Assembly: GCF_013364215.1 (NCBI RefSeq)
Contig: NZ_CP054923.1
Coordinates: 3,720,001 to 3,784,000 of the forward strand
DNA: 64,000 nt
Reading direction: 5' to 3'
From: Verrucosispora sp. NA02020
GTDB taxonomy: Bacteria > Actinomycetota > Actinomycetes > Mycobacteriales > Micromonosporaceae
The notes below the pieces were generated by a model. It did no database searches and was not told the origin of the DNA. It saw only the letters and a list, made by a program, of their open reading frames with translations. The translations under genes were made by a program, and so were the position numbers. Below, piece after piece: positions 24,357 to 33,522 of this stretch (positions are counted from its first letter, which is position 1; each line of letters begins with the position of its first letter).

Positions 24357-25183
24357 GATGCCTCCTGAACGGATCGGTGGGGGACGGTGGTCGGTGCGGT
24401 GTCGACCGGTGCGGTGCCGCCCTGGAAGTGCCGCCGCAGCGTGCGTCGCCACGGTGAGTCCGGCAGTTCCGGACGGAGGGCGGCCAGACCGGTGGCGTAC
24501 TTGGAGATGCGGACGGGGCGCAGCCCTCGACGCCAGAGCAGCCGATCCGCGTGCGTGGCGGCGGAGCCGGTCTTGGTCTCGACCACGGCCAGTTCGGGCA
24601 GGCAGAGGGCGAGGTCGCCGTCCTGCCAGGTCAGGCCGGTGTCGATGGTGACCCGGCTGGCGGAGGACGGCAGCAGCAGCGTTGCGCGGCGGTAGCTGGT
24701 GACCAGGACCGGTTCCAGACTGCTGCCGGCGGCGGTGGGTGCGACCGCCTCACGGACCAGCGCCTCGTCCACGAAGGCGCGGCCGGGGCCGACGGTGTTC
24801 CGGTCCTGCGGGTCGTACGGCAGTCGGTGCTTGGTGATGCTGCCGCGTGCTCCGCTGATCTTCACTTCGAGCCAGCACTGGGCGGAGTCGAGGTAGGTGC
24901 GGGTCCGCACCTTGAACCGTCGCCGTCGTCGGTAGGCCGCGCAGTGGTAGCTGGCCAACCGTGGGGTGTCGAAGTAGACCGACTCGTAGCGGAAACTGCG
25001 TTCCCCGTCGATCTCCAGCACCCGCGCGTCCGTGGTGAGCTGATCCAGCAGGTCGGGCAGCGCGTGGACCGGGACGACGTACTTGCGGTCCACCCTGGTC
25101 TGTAGGGCGGCCAGCCCGAGGACGTCGGCCAGCCCGACCGGGGTCATCGCCGACAGCATCGGGCTGGCGGGCGACCCGGTCAC
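24347..25183 (-). CDS. VTC-domain protein (polyphosphate polymerase type)
   Basis: 278 residues, a CYTH-like tunnel-fold VTC domain. Visible family features are RVDRKYVV near residue 30, the strand SVYFDTPRLASYHCAAYRRRRRFKVRTRTY, WLEVKISGARGSITKHR, SRVTIDTGLTW and AVVETKTGSA. Basic residues and the conserved Glu/Lys line the tunnel that in yeast Vtc4 makes polyphosphate from ATP. In bacteria VTC proteins are often next to CotH and DUF4956 genes. Here it overlaps both neighbours (GTGA with the upstream gene, 10 bp with CotH). It is cytosolic. Whether it makes polyphosphate here is unproven. Confidence 0.88.
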   Translation of the reverse strand: MTGSPASPMLSAMTPVGLADVLGLAALQTRVDRKYVVPVHALPDLLDQLTTDARVLEIDGERSFRYESVYFDTPRLASYHCAAYRRRRRFKVRTRTYLDSAQCWLEVKISGARGSITKHRLPYDPQDRNTVGPGRAFVDEALVREAVAPTAAGSSLEPVLVTSYRRATLLLPSSASRVTIDTGLTWQDGDLALCLPELAVVETKTGSAATHADRLLWRRGLRPVRISKYATGLAALRPELPDSPWRRTLRRHFQGGTAPVDTAPTTVPHRSVQEASCV

Positions 25184-25788
25184 CGCTGGGCTCCCGCCGG
25201 TGCGGCGGTGCCGGCAGGGGAGAGGGTGCTGGTGGCCCGGCCCTTCACCGAGTACCGGACGTCCACCACGGTGGTCTCGTTCACCAGGTCGAGGCGTTGC
25301 ACGGTGACGACGTGCACCCGGCCGCCGAGGAGCTGTTCCAGTTGCGCGACGAGGGCGAGATGGTCGGTGACGGCCGAGTCGAGCACCAGGATCTGGTGCC
25401 GGTAGTGACGGAGCAGCCGGGGGTGGTCGCCGAGGAACATCACCACCAGGATCAGGCCCATCAGACCGCCACTGAGCCAGACCTGGGTGGTGCTCAACGC
25501 GCCGAGGATGCCCAGCGCCAGCGCTGAGAAGTAGTACGCGACCTCGTGCTGGTCGAGTTCGGTCGAGCGCAGCCGGATGATGGACAGCACGCCGAACAGG
25601 GCCAGTCCCAGCCCGAGTCCGGCGCCGACGTTGCTGGCGCTCAGTGCGCTCGCCACCGCGAGGACGCCGACGTTGACGCCCAGGTAGGCGACGACGAGGT
25701 CACGGCGGCGGTGGCGGGGGAAGTAGAGCCCGAAGACGAGCAGGGCCACCGCGCCGATGTCGATCGCGAACAGGATCAGCTGCGACAT
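25180..25788 (-). CDS. DUF4956 membrane protein
   Basis: 202 residues from an ATG with AGGAGGAAGT upstream. About five membrane helices in the first 110 residues (for example DIGAVALLVFGLYF and LGLGLALFGVLSIIRLRS), then a cytosolic domain with DHLALVAQLEQLLGGRVHVVTVQRLDLVNETTVVDVRYSV, the conserved DUF4956 tail. The family is found beside VTC and CotH genes and its role is unknown. It is the first gene of a three-gene operon with its own strong promoter about 120 bp upstream. Confidence 0.85.
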   Translation of the reverse strand: MSQLILFAIDIGAVALLVFGLYFPRHRRRDLVVAYLGVNVGVLAVASALSASNVGAGLGLGLALFGVLSIIRLRSTELDQHEVAYYFSALALGILGALSTTQVWLSGGLMGLILVVMFLGDHPRLLRHYRHQILVLDSAVTDHLALVAQLEQLLGGRVHVVTVQRLDLVNETTVVDVRYSVKGRATSTLSPAGTAAPAGAQR

Positions 25789-25877
25789 CTCGTACTTCCT
25801 CCTGGATCGCCGCCGCGCCGACCGGCGACCGTCCACGGCACCTCCGACGTACCGTGCAGGACCAGCCGAACGCCTCT

Positions 25878-25908
25878 GAAACTTCCGGTGAACTTGCCGG
25901 AAGTAGTT
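25878..25908. promoter_or_regulatory. ACTTCCGGAAGT-type operator, site A
   Basis: GAAACTTCCGG at 25878-25888 and an imperfect copy (AACTTGCCGGAAGTAGTT, 25891-25908) lie over the predicted start site of the DUF4956-VTC-CotH operon. The motif recurs at 26226, 26349 and 26390 in front of the xylanase gene. Confidence 0.6.
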
Positions 25909-25913
25909 CGGGA

Positions 25914-25943
25914 ATATTAGACCGCCATATCGAAGTAGGTCAA
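25914..25943 (-). promoter_or_regulatory. Promoter of the DUF4956-VTC-CotH operon
   Basis: On the minus strand TTGACC (25938-25943) and TAATAT (25914-25919) are separated by 18 bp. Transcription would begin near 25907, inside operator site A, leaving a leader of about 120 nt. Confidence 0.65.
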
Positions 25944-26225
25944 TAACTCTCCGTGTCCTCCCGGGTGACGGGCGGCGAGCGGCGTCCGCCGTCGACGGGC
26001 CCGGCCGGGGGTGTCGGTGCTGATCAGGGGTGCTGTCGGGGTGGGGTGCCGGTGGTGGGTCGGTGCGGTGCGGGTGGTCGGCGGCTTCGGCCGTCGGTGG
26101 TCCGTTCGGGGTGTTGCGGGCTGTCGTCGCAGTTCGGGCCGTTGCCCATGGTGACGATAGATCGACAGGCGACGCTCGGCGGGCGACCGGAATCATGGGC
26201 TCTGTCCGATGTGGGGCCTCGATCT
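25944..26225. other. Gene-free part of the CotH operon/xylanase gap
   Basis: The gap between the two divergent genes runs from 25789 to 26509. This middle part is GC-rich, has no convincing open frame with a ribosome site, and shows no strong hairpin. I see nothing else in it. Confidence 0.4.
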
Positions 26226-26236
26226 CCGGAAGTTTC
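26226..26236. promoter_or_regulatory. ACTTCCGGAAGT-type half site B
   Basis: CCGGAAGTTTC is the exact reverse complement of GAAACTTCCGG at site A. It lies about 280 bp upstream of the xylanase start, a possible distant half site. Confidence 0.4.
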
Positions 26237-26348
26237 AGTCGACGTGGGTGTCGGTCGCCTTTCGCTGCCCTGGGCAGCGGAAGAGAGGGTGCATGGGCGG
26301 TGGCTGGCCGCTTCGGTCGCGGGGCGCCGCCAGCGGTAGTTGCGGAAA

Positions 26349-26360
26349 ACTTCCGGAAGT
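26349..26360. promoter_or_regulatory. ACTTCCGGAAGT palindrome, site C
   Basis: A perfect 12-bp palindrome directly before the minus-35 box of the xylanase promoter. It has the central-CG symmetry of LacI-family operators and recalls the GAAA...TTTC operators of actinomycete xylanase regulators (XlnR/BxlR type). The regulator is not in the window. Confidence 0.6.
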
Positions 26361-26362
26361 CA

Positions 26363-26396
26363 TTGACGGACGTGAAACCCCGCTGAAATACTTCCG
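26363..26396 (+). promoter_or_regulatory. Candidate xylanase promoter with operator half site D
   Basis: TTGACG at 26363-26368 and AATACT at 26387-26392 are 18 bp apart. ACTTCCG at 26390-26396, a half copy of the operator, overlaps the minus-10 box. A leader of about 110 nt follows before the start codon. Confidence 0.45.
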
Positions 26397-26404
26397 TCCA
26401 GTAA

Positions 26405-27862
<1,458 letters not shown>

Positions 27863-27894
27863 CGACGAGCCGTACGGCCGACCTCCACCACCAC

Positions 27895-27933
27895 GCGAGC
27901 GCCCGTCCCCGAGACTTGGGGGCGGGCGCTCGC
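27895..27933. terminator. Hairpin terminator after xylanase
   Basis: Arms 27895-27910 and 27918-27933 form a 16-bp stem (one G-U pair) with a 7-nt loop between the convergent xylanase and GH43 genes. Confidence 0.85.
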
Positions 27934-27944
27934 CCGTGCCCCGG

Positions 27945-29501
27945 TCAGGGGCGTTCGGTCGGGCGGTAGTCGAACCAGTCGAAGGCGGCGCTGCCCTCGG
28001 TCACATAGAGGCCGAACACCCGACCGGTGAAACCGGCGGCGACCTCGGTGGACAGGTAGCGCCCGTCGAGTTCGGCGAGCACGACCGGCCCCTGCCCGGT
28101 CAGCACCTCGAAGCTGACGGTGTCGCAGGCGGCGGCGCGTACGCCGAACGGCACACCGGGGGCGGTCACCTGGTCGGCGGCGGTCACGGTCGGCGGGAGC
28201 AGGTCGTCGGTGCGGGTGGCGATGCTCAGGGTGACCGGGCCGGCGGGCACCGGCAGCTCGCCGAAGACCTGACGGAACGGTCCGACCCGGCCGACCACCC
28301 GGACCAGCCCGTCGCCGACCTCGATGTCGTAGTGGTGGGCCTCGTCGATGCGTAGCGTCAGCCCGGCCCGACCCGTGCCGGGGTCGACCCGCACGGCGGC
28401 GCGGCAGTCGTGGTGCTGCTGTCGGCGGGCCATCATGGTGACGCCGACCCGGTCCAGGGTCGTGCCGGCGGCCCGCAGGGTGAGCCAGCCGGGCCGCTCG
28501 GTCAGCGACCAGACGTCCGCGGGCCGGTCGCGCAGTGAGATCCACTCCGGCGCGAGACCTGCGGTGTCGAAGTCGTCCCGGTACGCCGCCGGGCCGGGCG
28601 GCGCGGCCAGGGCGGGCGGGCTTCCGGCCGGCGCGGAGGTCACCTCCTGCACCGGGTCGACCACCGGCCAGTCGTCCTCCCAGCGCACCGGCACCAGGAA
28701 CGTCTCCCGCCCGAGCACGTGGTAGGGCGGCCACTGGCCCTTGGCCCGGATGCCCAGCAGCACCATCCACCAACTGCCGTCGGTCGCCTGCACCAGGTCG
28801 GCGTGCCCGGTCGCCTGCACGGGATGCCCGGTGCTCCGGTGGGTCAGGAACGGGTTGCCCGGGGCGGGCTCGAACGGGCCCCGGACGCTGCGCGAGCGGG
28901 CGACGGAGACGGCGTGGCCGGTGTGCGTGCCGCCCTCCGAGACCAGCAGGTACCACCACTCGTCGATGCGATAGAGGTGCGGCGCCTCCGGATACTGCCC
29001 GCCGCTGCCGGACCACATCGGCACCGGGCCTTCGAGGACCTTGCCCGCCTCGGGGTCGATCCGGTACGACGCCACTCCCGACAGGGTCAACCAGCAGTCG
29101 CCGTCGTCGTCCCAGGCCAACGAGGGGTCGATGTGCGGCAGGTCGAGATAGACCGGGTCGGACCAGGGCCCGGCCGGGTCGGTGGCGGTGACGATCAGGT
29201 GCCGGCCGATGCTGACGTTGGTGGTGACCATCCAGAACCGGCCGTCGTGGTAGCGGATGGTCGGTGCGAAGACGCCACCCGAGGCGTGCGCGTCCGGTGG
29301 CAGGTCGAGCTGGCTCGGGCGGTCCAGCACGTTGCCGATCTGCCGCCAGGTGACCAGGTCCCGGCTGTGGAAGACGGGTACGCCGGGGAAGTACTCGAAG
29401 CTGGAGCAGACCAGGTAGTAGTCCTCGCCGGCCCGACAGACGCTGGGGTCGGGGTGGAATCCGGCGACGACGGGATTGCGGAACGTGGGGGCAGCGGACA
29501 C
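27945..29501 (-). CDS. GH43 beta-xylosidase/arabinofuranosidase
   Basis: 518 residues with no signal peptide, so probably cytosolic. N-terminal five-bladed propeller of GH43 about 1-310: NPVVAGFHPDPSVC carries the general-base Asp, HIDPSLAWDDDG the pKa-modulating Asp, and SGGQYPEAPHLY the general-acid Glu. The C-terminal half (about 325-515) is the beta-sandwich of the long GH43 xylosidases. It should split xylo-oligosaccharides or remove arabinose, completing the work of the convergent GH10 xylanase. The GTG start has AAGGGTGA upstream. Exact sugar preference cannot be read from sequence. Confidence 0.9.
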   Translation of the reverse strand: MSAAPTFRNPVVAGFHPDPSVCRAGEDYYLVCSSFEYFPGVPVFHSRDLVTWRQIGNVLDRPSQLDLPPDAHASGGVFAPTIRYHDGRFWMVTTNVSIGRHLIVTATDPAGPWSDPVYLDLPHIDPSLAWDDDGDCWLTLSGVASYRIDPEAGKVLEGPVPMWSGSGGQYPEAPHLYRIDEWWYLLVSEGGTHTGHAVSVARSRSVRGPFEPAPGNPFLTHRSTGHPVQATGHADLVQATDGSWWMVLLGIRAKGQWPPYHVLGRETFLVPVRWEDDWPVVDPVQEVTSAPAGSPPALAAPPGPAAYRDDFDTAGLAPEWISLRDRPADVWSLTERPGWLTLRAAGTTLDRVGVTMMARRQQHHDCRAAVRVDPGTGRAGLTLRIDEAHHYDIEVGDGLVRVVGRVGPFRQVFGELPVPAGPVTLSIATRTDDLLPPTVTAADQVTAPGVPFGVRAAACDTVSFEVLTGQGPVVLAELDGRYLSTEVAAGFTGRVFGLYVTEGSAAFDWFDYRPTERP

Positions 29502-29576
29502 CTCGGGGTCACCCTTCGTCGTCTGGGCGAAGTAGCCATCCCGGTCGATGCTATGCGCCGCCGGGTGGCGCGCCGG

Positions 29577-30425
29577 TCACTCCGGGAGATGGCCGCGCAG
29601 CAACTCCACGGTGCGCTCGTACAGCCGGTCCTGGACCTCGGGGTCGGCGGCCTGCGGATGGGGTGTGCCGGGGACCCGCTCGTCGTAGTAGGTGCCGTTG
29701 TCCTCGCGCTTCGCCGTGATTTGCGCGACGGTGTCGGCGGCCTGCTCCGGGGGCTGCCCGTCGACCGAGAACATCGTGTGCAGCAGGCCGGTCGAGATGA
29801 CGCCGGGGTGCAGGCTGACCACGTCCAGCGACGGTGACGGTCGGTTCCGGGCCAGCCAACCGGTGTACGTGACCAGGGCGAGCTTGGCGTGCGCGTACGC
29901 GGCCGACGGGGTGTACGCCTGCCGGGTCAGGTCGAGGTCGTCCAGGTGCAGCGTGGCCGAGTGGTGGGTGGCGGACACGATGTTGACGATCCGTCCCCGG
30001 TCGTGGCCGGCGACCAGGTCGATCAGGTCGGTGGTGAGCAGGAAGGGCGCCAGGTAGTCGACCTGGAAGGTGATCTCGTTCCCGGCGTCGCTGACCGTCC
30101 GGGTGGCCGGCGCGGGACGGCCCGCGTTGTTGATCAGGACGTCGATCGGATCGGTCGTGACGCGGATCCGCTCGGCCAACCGGGTGACCTCGGCGAGATC
30201 GTGGTAGTCGGCCGTCACGTACGTCAACTCGGCATCCCGGCGTTGCCGGGAGCGCACCTGGTCGAGCAGGTCGGCGACCTCGCTCTCCGGCTCCGGTCCG
30301 TGCAGGACGAGACTGCCGGGCCGGTCGGCGATGGCCAGCGCGGTGGCGCGGCCGATGCCGCTCGTCGCGCCGGTCAGCACGACGGCGGCGTCCCGCAGAG
30401 CGTCGGCGTGCGGTGCTGTCGGCAC
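29577..30425 (-). CDS. Short-chain dehydrogenase/reductase
   Basis: 282 residues of the SDR superfamily. The cofactor motif is VVLTGATSGIGRATA (TGxxxGIG); NNAG is present in VLINNAGRPAP; the catalytic Tyr-Lys pair is in SAAYAHAKLALVTY; and the Ser is in NIVSATHHS. The C-terminal part after the active site is typical of retinol-dehydrogenase-like SDRs. The substrate is unknown. The GTG follows GGGAG by about 6 nt. It lies 75 bp upstream of the GH43 start on the same strand but there is no sign that they share a pathway. Confidence 0.87.
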   Translation of the reverse strand: MPTAPHADALRDAAVVLTGATSGIGRATALAIADRPGSLVLHGPEPESEVADLLDQVRSRQRRDAELTYVTADYHDLAEVTRLAERIRVTTDPIDVLINNAGRPAPATRTVSDAGNEITFQVDYLAPFLLTTDLIDLVAGHDRGRIVNIVSATHHSATLHLDDLDLTRQAYTPSAAYAHAKLALVTYTGWLARNRPSPSLDVVSLHPGVISTGLLHTMFSVDGQPPEQAADTVAQITAKREDNGTYYDERVPGTPHPQAADPEVQDRLYERTVELLRGHLPE

Positions 30426-30583
30426 GACTGCTCCCGTCGTCGTCGAGCCGGGCGGTGGACGTGTTCCGCCACGTCATCGGCGGTGTCGGTGATGAACCTA
30501 GCGGCTGTCGCCGGGGCGGTGGTGCGCTTGGCGAGTTTCGTCGCCGGTCGTCCGACTTTCATGGCTGCCATCGAAAGTTGTCG

Positions 30584-30613
30584 TTGACCCCAACGGTTAA
30601 CACTCTTTAAGAT
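30584..30613 (+). promoter_or_regulatory. Promoter of the chitinase gene
   Basis: TTGACC at 30584-30589 and TAAGAT at 30608-30613 are 18 bp apart, about 110 bp upstream of the chitinase start. I see no copy of the typical Streptomyces chitinase direct repeat. The rest of the gap 30426-30723 shows no gene. Confidence 0.6.
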
Positions 30614-30723
30614 TCTGCTGCCTCGAGGAAACCACCCTGTCCACCCGTACGCTCGTCCGGCGCCGACGACCATCGGCGCCGGACGGCGGCACGGCGCCGT
30701 GATCCGCACCGGGAAGGCCCTCG

Positions 30724-32103
30724 ATGTCCTCACCACGTCCACGCCCCCGTTCGGCCCTGGCAGCCGGCCTGCTCGCCCTGGTCACCGCCGGAGCGACACT
30801 CGCCGTCACCCCGACCGCCGCCCACGCCGTGGTCCTGCCGAACAACTTCAAGAGCGTCGGCTACATGCCGTCCTGGACCGGCAACGTCAACTCGGTCCAG
30901 TACGGCAAGCTCACCCACATCAACTACGCGTTCGTGCTGCCCAACAGCAACGGCACCCTGCGGCCGGTGGAGAACCCGAGCAAGCTCTCCTCGCTGGTGT
31001 CGCTGGCCCGGGCCAACAACGTCAAGGTCTCCATCGCCGTGGGCGGCTGGAACGACGGCGACGACAGCGCCTTCGAGGCTCTCGCCGCCAACGCCGGCAC
31101 CCGCACCACGTTCGTCAACAGCCTGGTCTCGTTCGTCAACCAGTACGGCCTCGACGGCGTCGACATGGACTGGGAGTACCCCGACCCGGGCGCCTCGGCC
31201 GCCAACTACGCCCTGCTCATGCAGCAGCTCGGCAACGCGCTGCGCCCGCAGGGCAAGCTGCTGACCGCCGCCGTGGTCGCCGAGGGCTACTACCGCGACG
31301 GCGTGCCCACCTCGGTCTTCAACCACGTCGACTTCCTCAACATCATGGCGTACGACGGCGGCAGCCCGCACGCCAACTACGACTGGTCGATCAACGCGGT
31401 GAACGGATGGAAGGCGCGCGGACTGCCGGCCGCCAAGGCCGTCCTCGGGGTGCCCTTCTACAGCCGGCCCGGCTACTACACGTACACCCAACTGGTCGGC
31501 ATGGACCCGGCCAACGCCAACCGGGACTGCACCACGGTTGGCGGCGTCCAGCAGTGCTACAACGGCATCCCGACCGTCAAGCGCAAGACCCAGTGGGCGA
31601 TGGCGAACGCCGGCGGCATGATGAACTGGGAGCTGACCCAGGACACCAGCGGCTCGACCTCACTGGTCAGCGCGATCTACGACACCGTCATGGGTGGCGG
31701 CACACCGCCGCCGACCGGCCGGACCGGCCCGATCACCGGCATCGCCGGCAAGTGCGTGGACGTGGCCGCCGCGAGCAACGCCAACGGCACGGCCGTGCAG
31801 CTCTACACCTGCAACGGCACCAGTGCGCAGAGCTGGACGGTGGCCTCCGGCGGCACCCTGCGGGCCCTCGGTAAGTGCCTGGACGTGGCCAGTGCGGGCA
31901 CCGTCAACGGCACGCCCGTGCAACTCTGGGACTGCAACGGCACCACCGCGCAGGTCTGGCAGGCCCAGTCCAACGGCACGCTGCGCAACCCGGCGTCGAA
32001 CAGATGCCTGGACGCCACCGGCAACAGCTCCGCCGACGGCACCCGGTTGCAGATCTGGGACTGCTTCGGCGGCGCCAACCAGGTCTGGCGCCTGCCGGCC
32101 TGA
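30724..32103 (+). CDS. Secreted GH18 chitinase with ricin-type lectin domain
   Basis: 459 residues. Signal peptide about 1-35 (ending TAAHA), GH18 barrel about 40-325, short linker, and a C-terminal beta-trefoil (ricin B/CBM13) of about 125 residues with three CxD...QxW-type repeats. The DxxDxDxE motif is complete in LDGVDMDWEYP: Asp144, Asp147, Asp149 and catalytic Glu151. It hydrolyses chitin outside the cell by the substrate-assisted mechanism. The domain order matches the protease at 828-2387, which has a similar trefoil. A terminator hairpin follows the stop. Confidence 0.93.
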   Translation: MSSPRPRPRSALAAGLLALVTAGATLAVTPTAAHAVVLPNNFKSVGYMPSWTGNVNSVQYGKLTHINYAFVLPNSNGTLRPVENPSKLSSLVSLARANNVKVSIAVGGWNDGDDSAFEALAANAGTRTTFVNSLVSFVNQYGLDGVDMDWEYPDPGASAANYALLMQQLGNALRPQGKLLTAAVVAEGYYRDGVPTSVFNHVDFLNIMAYDGGSPHANYDWSINAVNGWKARGLPAAKAVLGVPFYSRPGYYTYTQLVGMDPANANRDCTTVGGVQQCYNGIPTVKRKTQWAMANAGGMMNWELTQDTSGSTSLVSAIYDTVMGGGTPPPTGRTGPITGIAGKCVDVAAASNANGTAVQLYTCNGTSAQSWTVASGGTLRALGKCLDVASAGTVNGTPVQLWDCNGTTAQVWQAQSNGTLRNPASNRCLDATGNSSADGTRLQIWDCFGGANQVWRLPA

Positions 32104-32119
32104 CGCAGGTCGGGTGACA

Positions 32120-32161
32120 CCGGGGGGTTCAGGAGGAGTGATCCCGTCCCGAACCCCCCGG
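32120..32161 (+). terminator. Hairpin terminator after chitinase
   Basis: CCGGGGGGTTC (32120-32130) and GAACCCCCCGG (32151-32161) pair perfectly (11 bp) around a 20-nt loop. Confidence 0.75.
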
Positions 32162-32233
32162 CCCGATCAAGGAGGTGGTGAAACGGCGGACGTCAGCCCC
32201 GGATGTCGGCGCTGCCCTGGGACAGGTCGAGGC

Positions 32234-32557
32234 TCAGCCGCGGAGTTCCCAGCTCCCGCTCGCCACCTCTTCGTTCGACTGGCAGAAGACCGTCGAGTGC
32301 GTGCCGCCGGGACGCTTCCACGTGCCGTACCTGGTGGTGTAGTTCTCGCTGCCGATGCGGTAGCAGCGGGCCTTGGCGCGGTATTCGCCGCTGCCGGTGC
32401 CGCAGTAGACCGCGTAGGTGTTCTGGTACTCCAGGTTGTACCGGCCCGAGCAGCCGCTCGGCGCGGCCTGGGCCGCGCCGGGAACCAGGACGAGCGCGGG
32501 TGCCAGCAGCGCGGTCAGGGCGACCGTGCGCAGGCCAGCCTTCAGTGCGGTGTTCAT
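32234..32557 (-). CDS. Small secreted protein, four cysteines
   Basis: 107 residues. Clear signal peptide about 1-32 (LVPGAAQAA), leaving a mature protein of about 75 residues with four Cys (CSGRYN, VYCGTG, RCYRIG and FCQSNE) likely forming two disulfides, and many Tyr and Gly residues. I do not recognise it. Similar small exported proteins are frequent in actinomycetes. It sits alone between the chitinase terminator and the IclR gene. Confidence 0.7.
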   Translation of the reverse strand: MNTALKAGLRTVALTALLAPALVLVPGAAQAAPSGCSGRYNLEYQNTYAVYCGTGSGEYRAKARCYRIGSENYTTRYGTWKRPGGTHSTVFCQSNEEVASGSWELRG

Positions 32558-32694
32558 GTGTACCCTCCGACGGATCGTCGATGGGCGCCCAACATCATGT
32601 TGAGGAGCCCCCGTGATGGCTCGATCACCTGTTGTCGATGATCGAGGCCGACACTACAGCGATCCGCGTGACTGCGCTGACCCGCTTCCGGGCG

Positions 32695-33471
32695 CTACGC
32701 GACCACCATGCTGCGGGCCTGGGTGAGGCCACCGACCATCTCCCGCAGCGCCGCGACGATCGACGCCTCGATCTCCGGCCGTAGCCGGGAGACCGGAACG
32801 GAGATGCTCACCGCGTCCACCGCCGGGGACGACAGCGGGACGGCCATCGCGAAGCAGACGATGCCCTCGGCGTTCTCCTCCCGGTCCACCGCGTGCCCGG
32901 TCGCTCGGACGTCGGCCAGCGCGGCGTGCAGGGCGTCCCGGTCGCAGACGGTGTGCGGGGTGAGGCGGGGTAGCGGCCAGGTCAGCAACGTGTTGACCGT
33001 CTGCTCCGGGTGCCCGGCCAGCAGGGCCTTGCCGAGGGCGGTGGCGTGCGCCGGCAACCGGCGGCCGATCGCGCTGTAGAGCCGCAGCCGGTGCACCGAC
33101 TCCCGCTTGGCCAGGTAGACCACCTGGTCGCCGTCGAGCCGGCCGAGGTGGACGGCCTCGCCGAACCGGCGGGACAGCTCGTCGAGGACGCTGCCGAGCA
33201 GGCCGACCCGGTCGTCCCCGTCGAGATAGGCGGCGCCGACCCGCAGGGCCCGCAGGCCGAGCCGGAACCGGGTGCCGGTGTCGTCGGTCTGCACCCAGCC
33301 GCGACTGGTCAACGTGCGCAGCAGCCCGTGCAGGCTGCTCTTGGGGATGCCGAGCGCGCGTGCCAGGTCGCCCAGGGCCCAGGAGCGCGGCTGGTCGGCG
33401 AGCAGTTCGAGCAGGTCGAGAGTGCGGCCGGCCGACTTGACGGGCTGGAACTCCTCTGGCGCGGTGGGCAC
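32695..33471 (-). CDS. IclR-family transcriptional regulator
   Basis: 258 residues. N-terminal winged helix (about 10-75) with SWALGDLARALGIPKSSLHGLLRTL as HTH, then the IclR effector domain with GDQVVYLAKRES, LPAHATALGKALLA and the C-terminal segment GIVCFAMAVPLSSP. It is divergent to KDPG aldolase and KDG kinase genes, so it probably senses a sugar acid such as 2-keto-3-deoxygluconate and controls them. The GTG start lies 6 nt after a TAGAGT minus-10 box on the minus strand (33478-33483), so the transcript may be leaderless. Confidence 0.9.
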   Translation of the reverse strand: MPTAPEEFQPVKSAGRTLDLLELLADQPRSWALGDLARALGIPKSSLHGLLRTLTSRGWVQTDDTGTRFRLGLRALRVGAAYLDGDDRVGLLGSVLDELSRRFGEAVHLGRLDGDQVVYLAKRESVHRLRLYSAIGRRLPAHATALGKALLAGHPEQTVNTLLTWPLPRLTPHTVCDRDALHAALADVRATGHAVDREENAEGIVCFAMAVPLSSPAVDAVSISVPVSRLRPEIEASIVAALREMVGGLTQARSMVVA

Positions 33472-33508
33472 CGGCCCACTCTAGCGAAGCCGGTACGCCT
33501 CCAGTAAG

Positions 33509-33522
33509 GTCACGTACGTGAC
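33509..33522. promoter_or_regulatory. Perfect palindrome over the eda start codon
   Basis: GTCACGTACGTGAC is a 14-bp perfect palindrome in the 46-bp divergent gap and includes the GTG start of the aldolase gene. It is the best candidate for the IclR operator. IclR-family sites are usually such palindromes, but the match is by position only. Confidence 0.55.

Noticed and set aside
25789-26196. A longer N-terminus for the DUF4956 protein
   Set aside because: The frame stays open upstream, but that part is low-complexity Arg/Pro-rich, contains the promoter and operator, and lacks a ribosome site; ATG 25788 has AGGAGGAAGT.
28000-29016. A second gene opposite or out of frame with GH43
   Set aside because: Arg/Pro-rich out-of-frame translation; GH43 catalytic motifs are continuous in the chosen frame.
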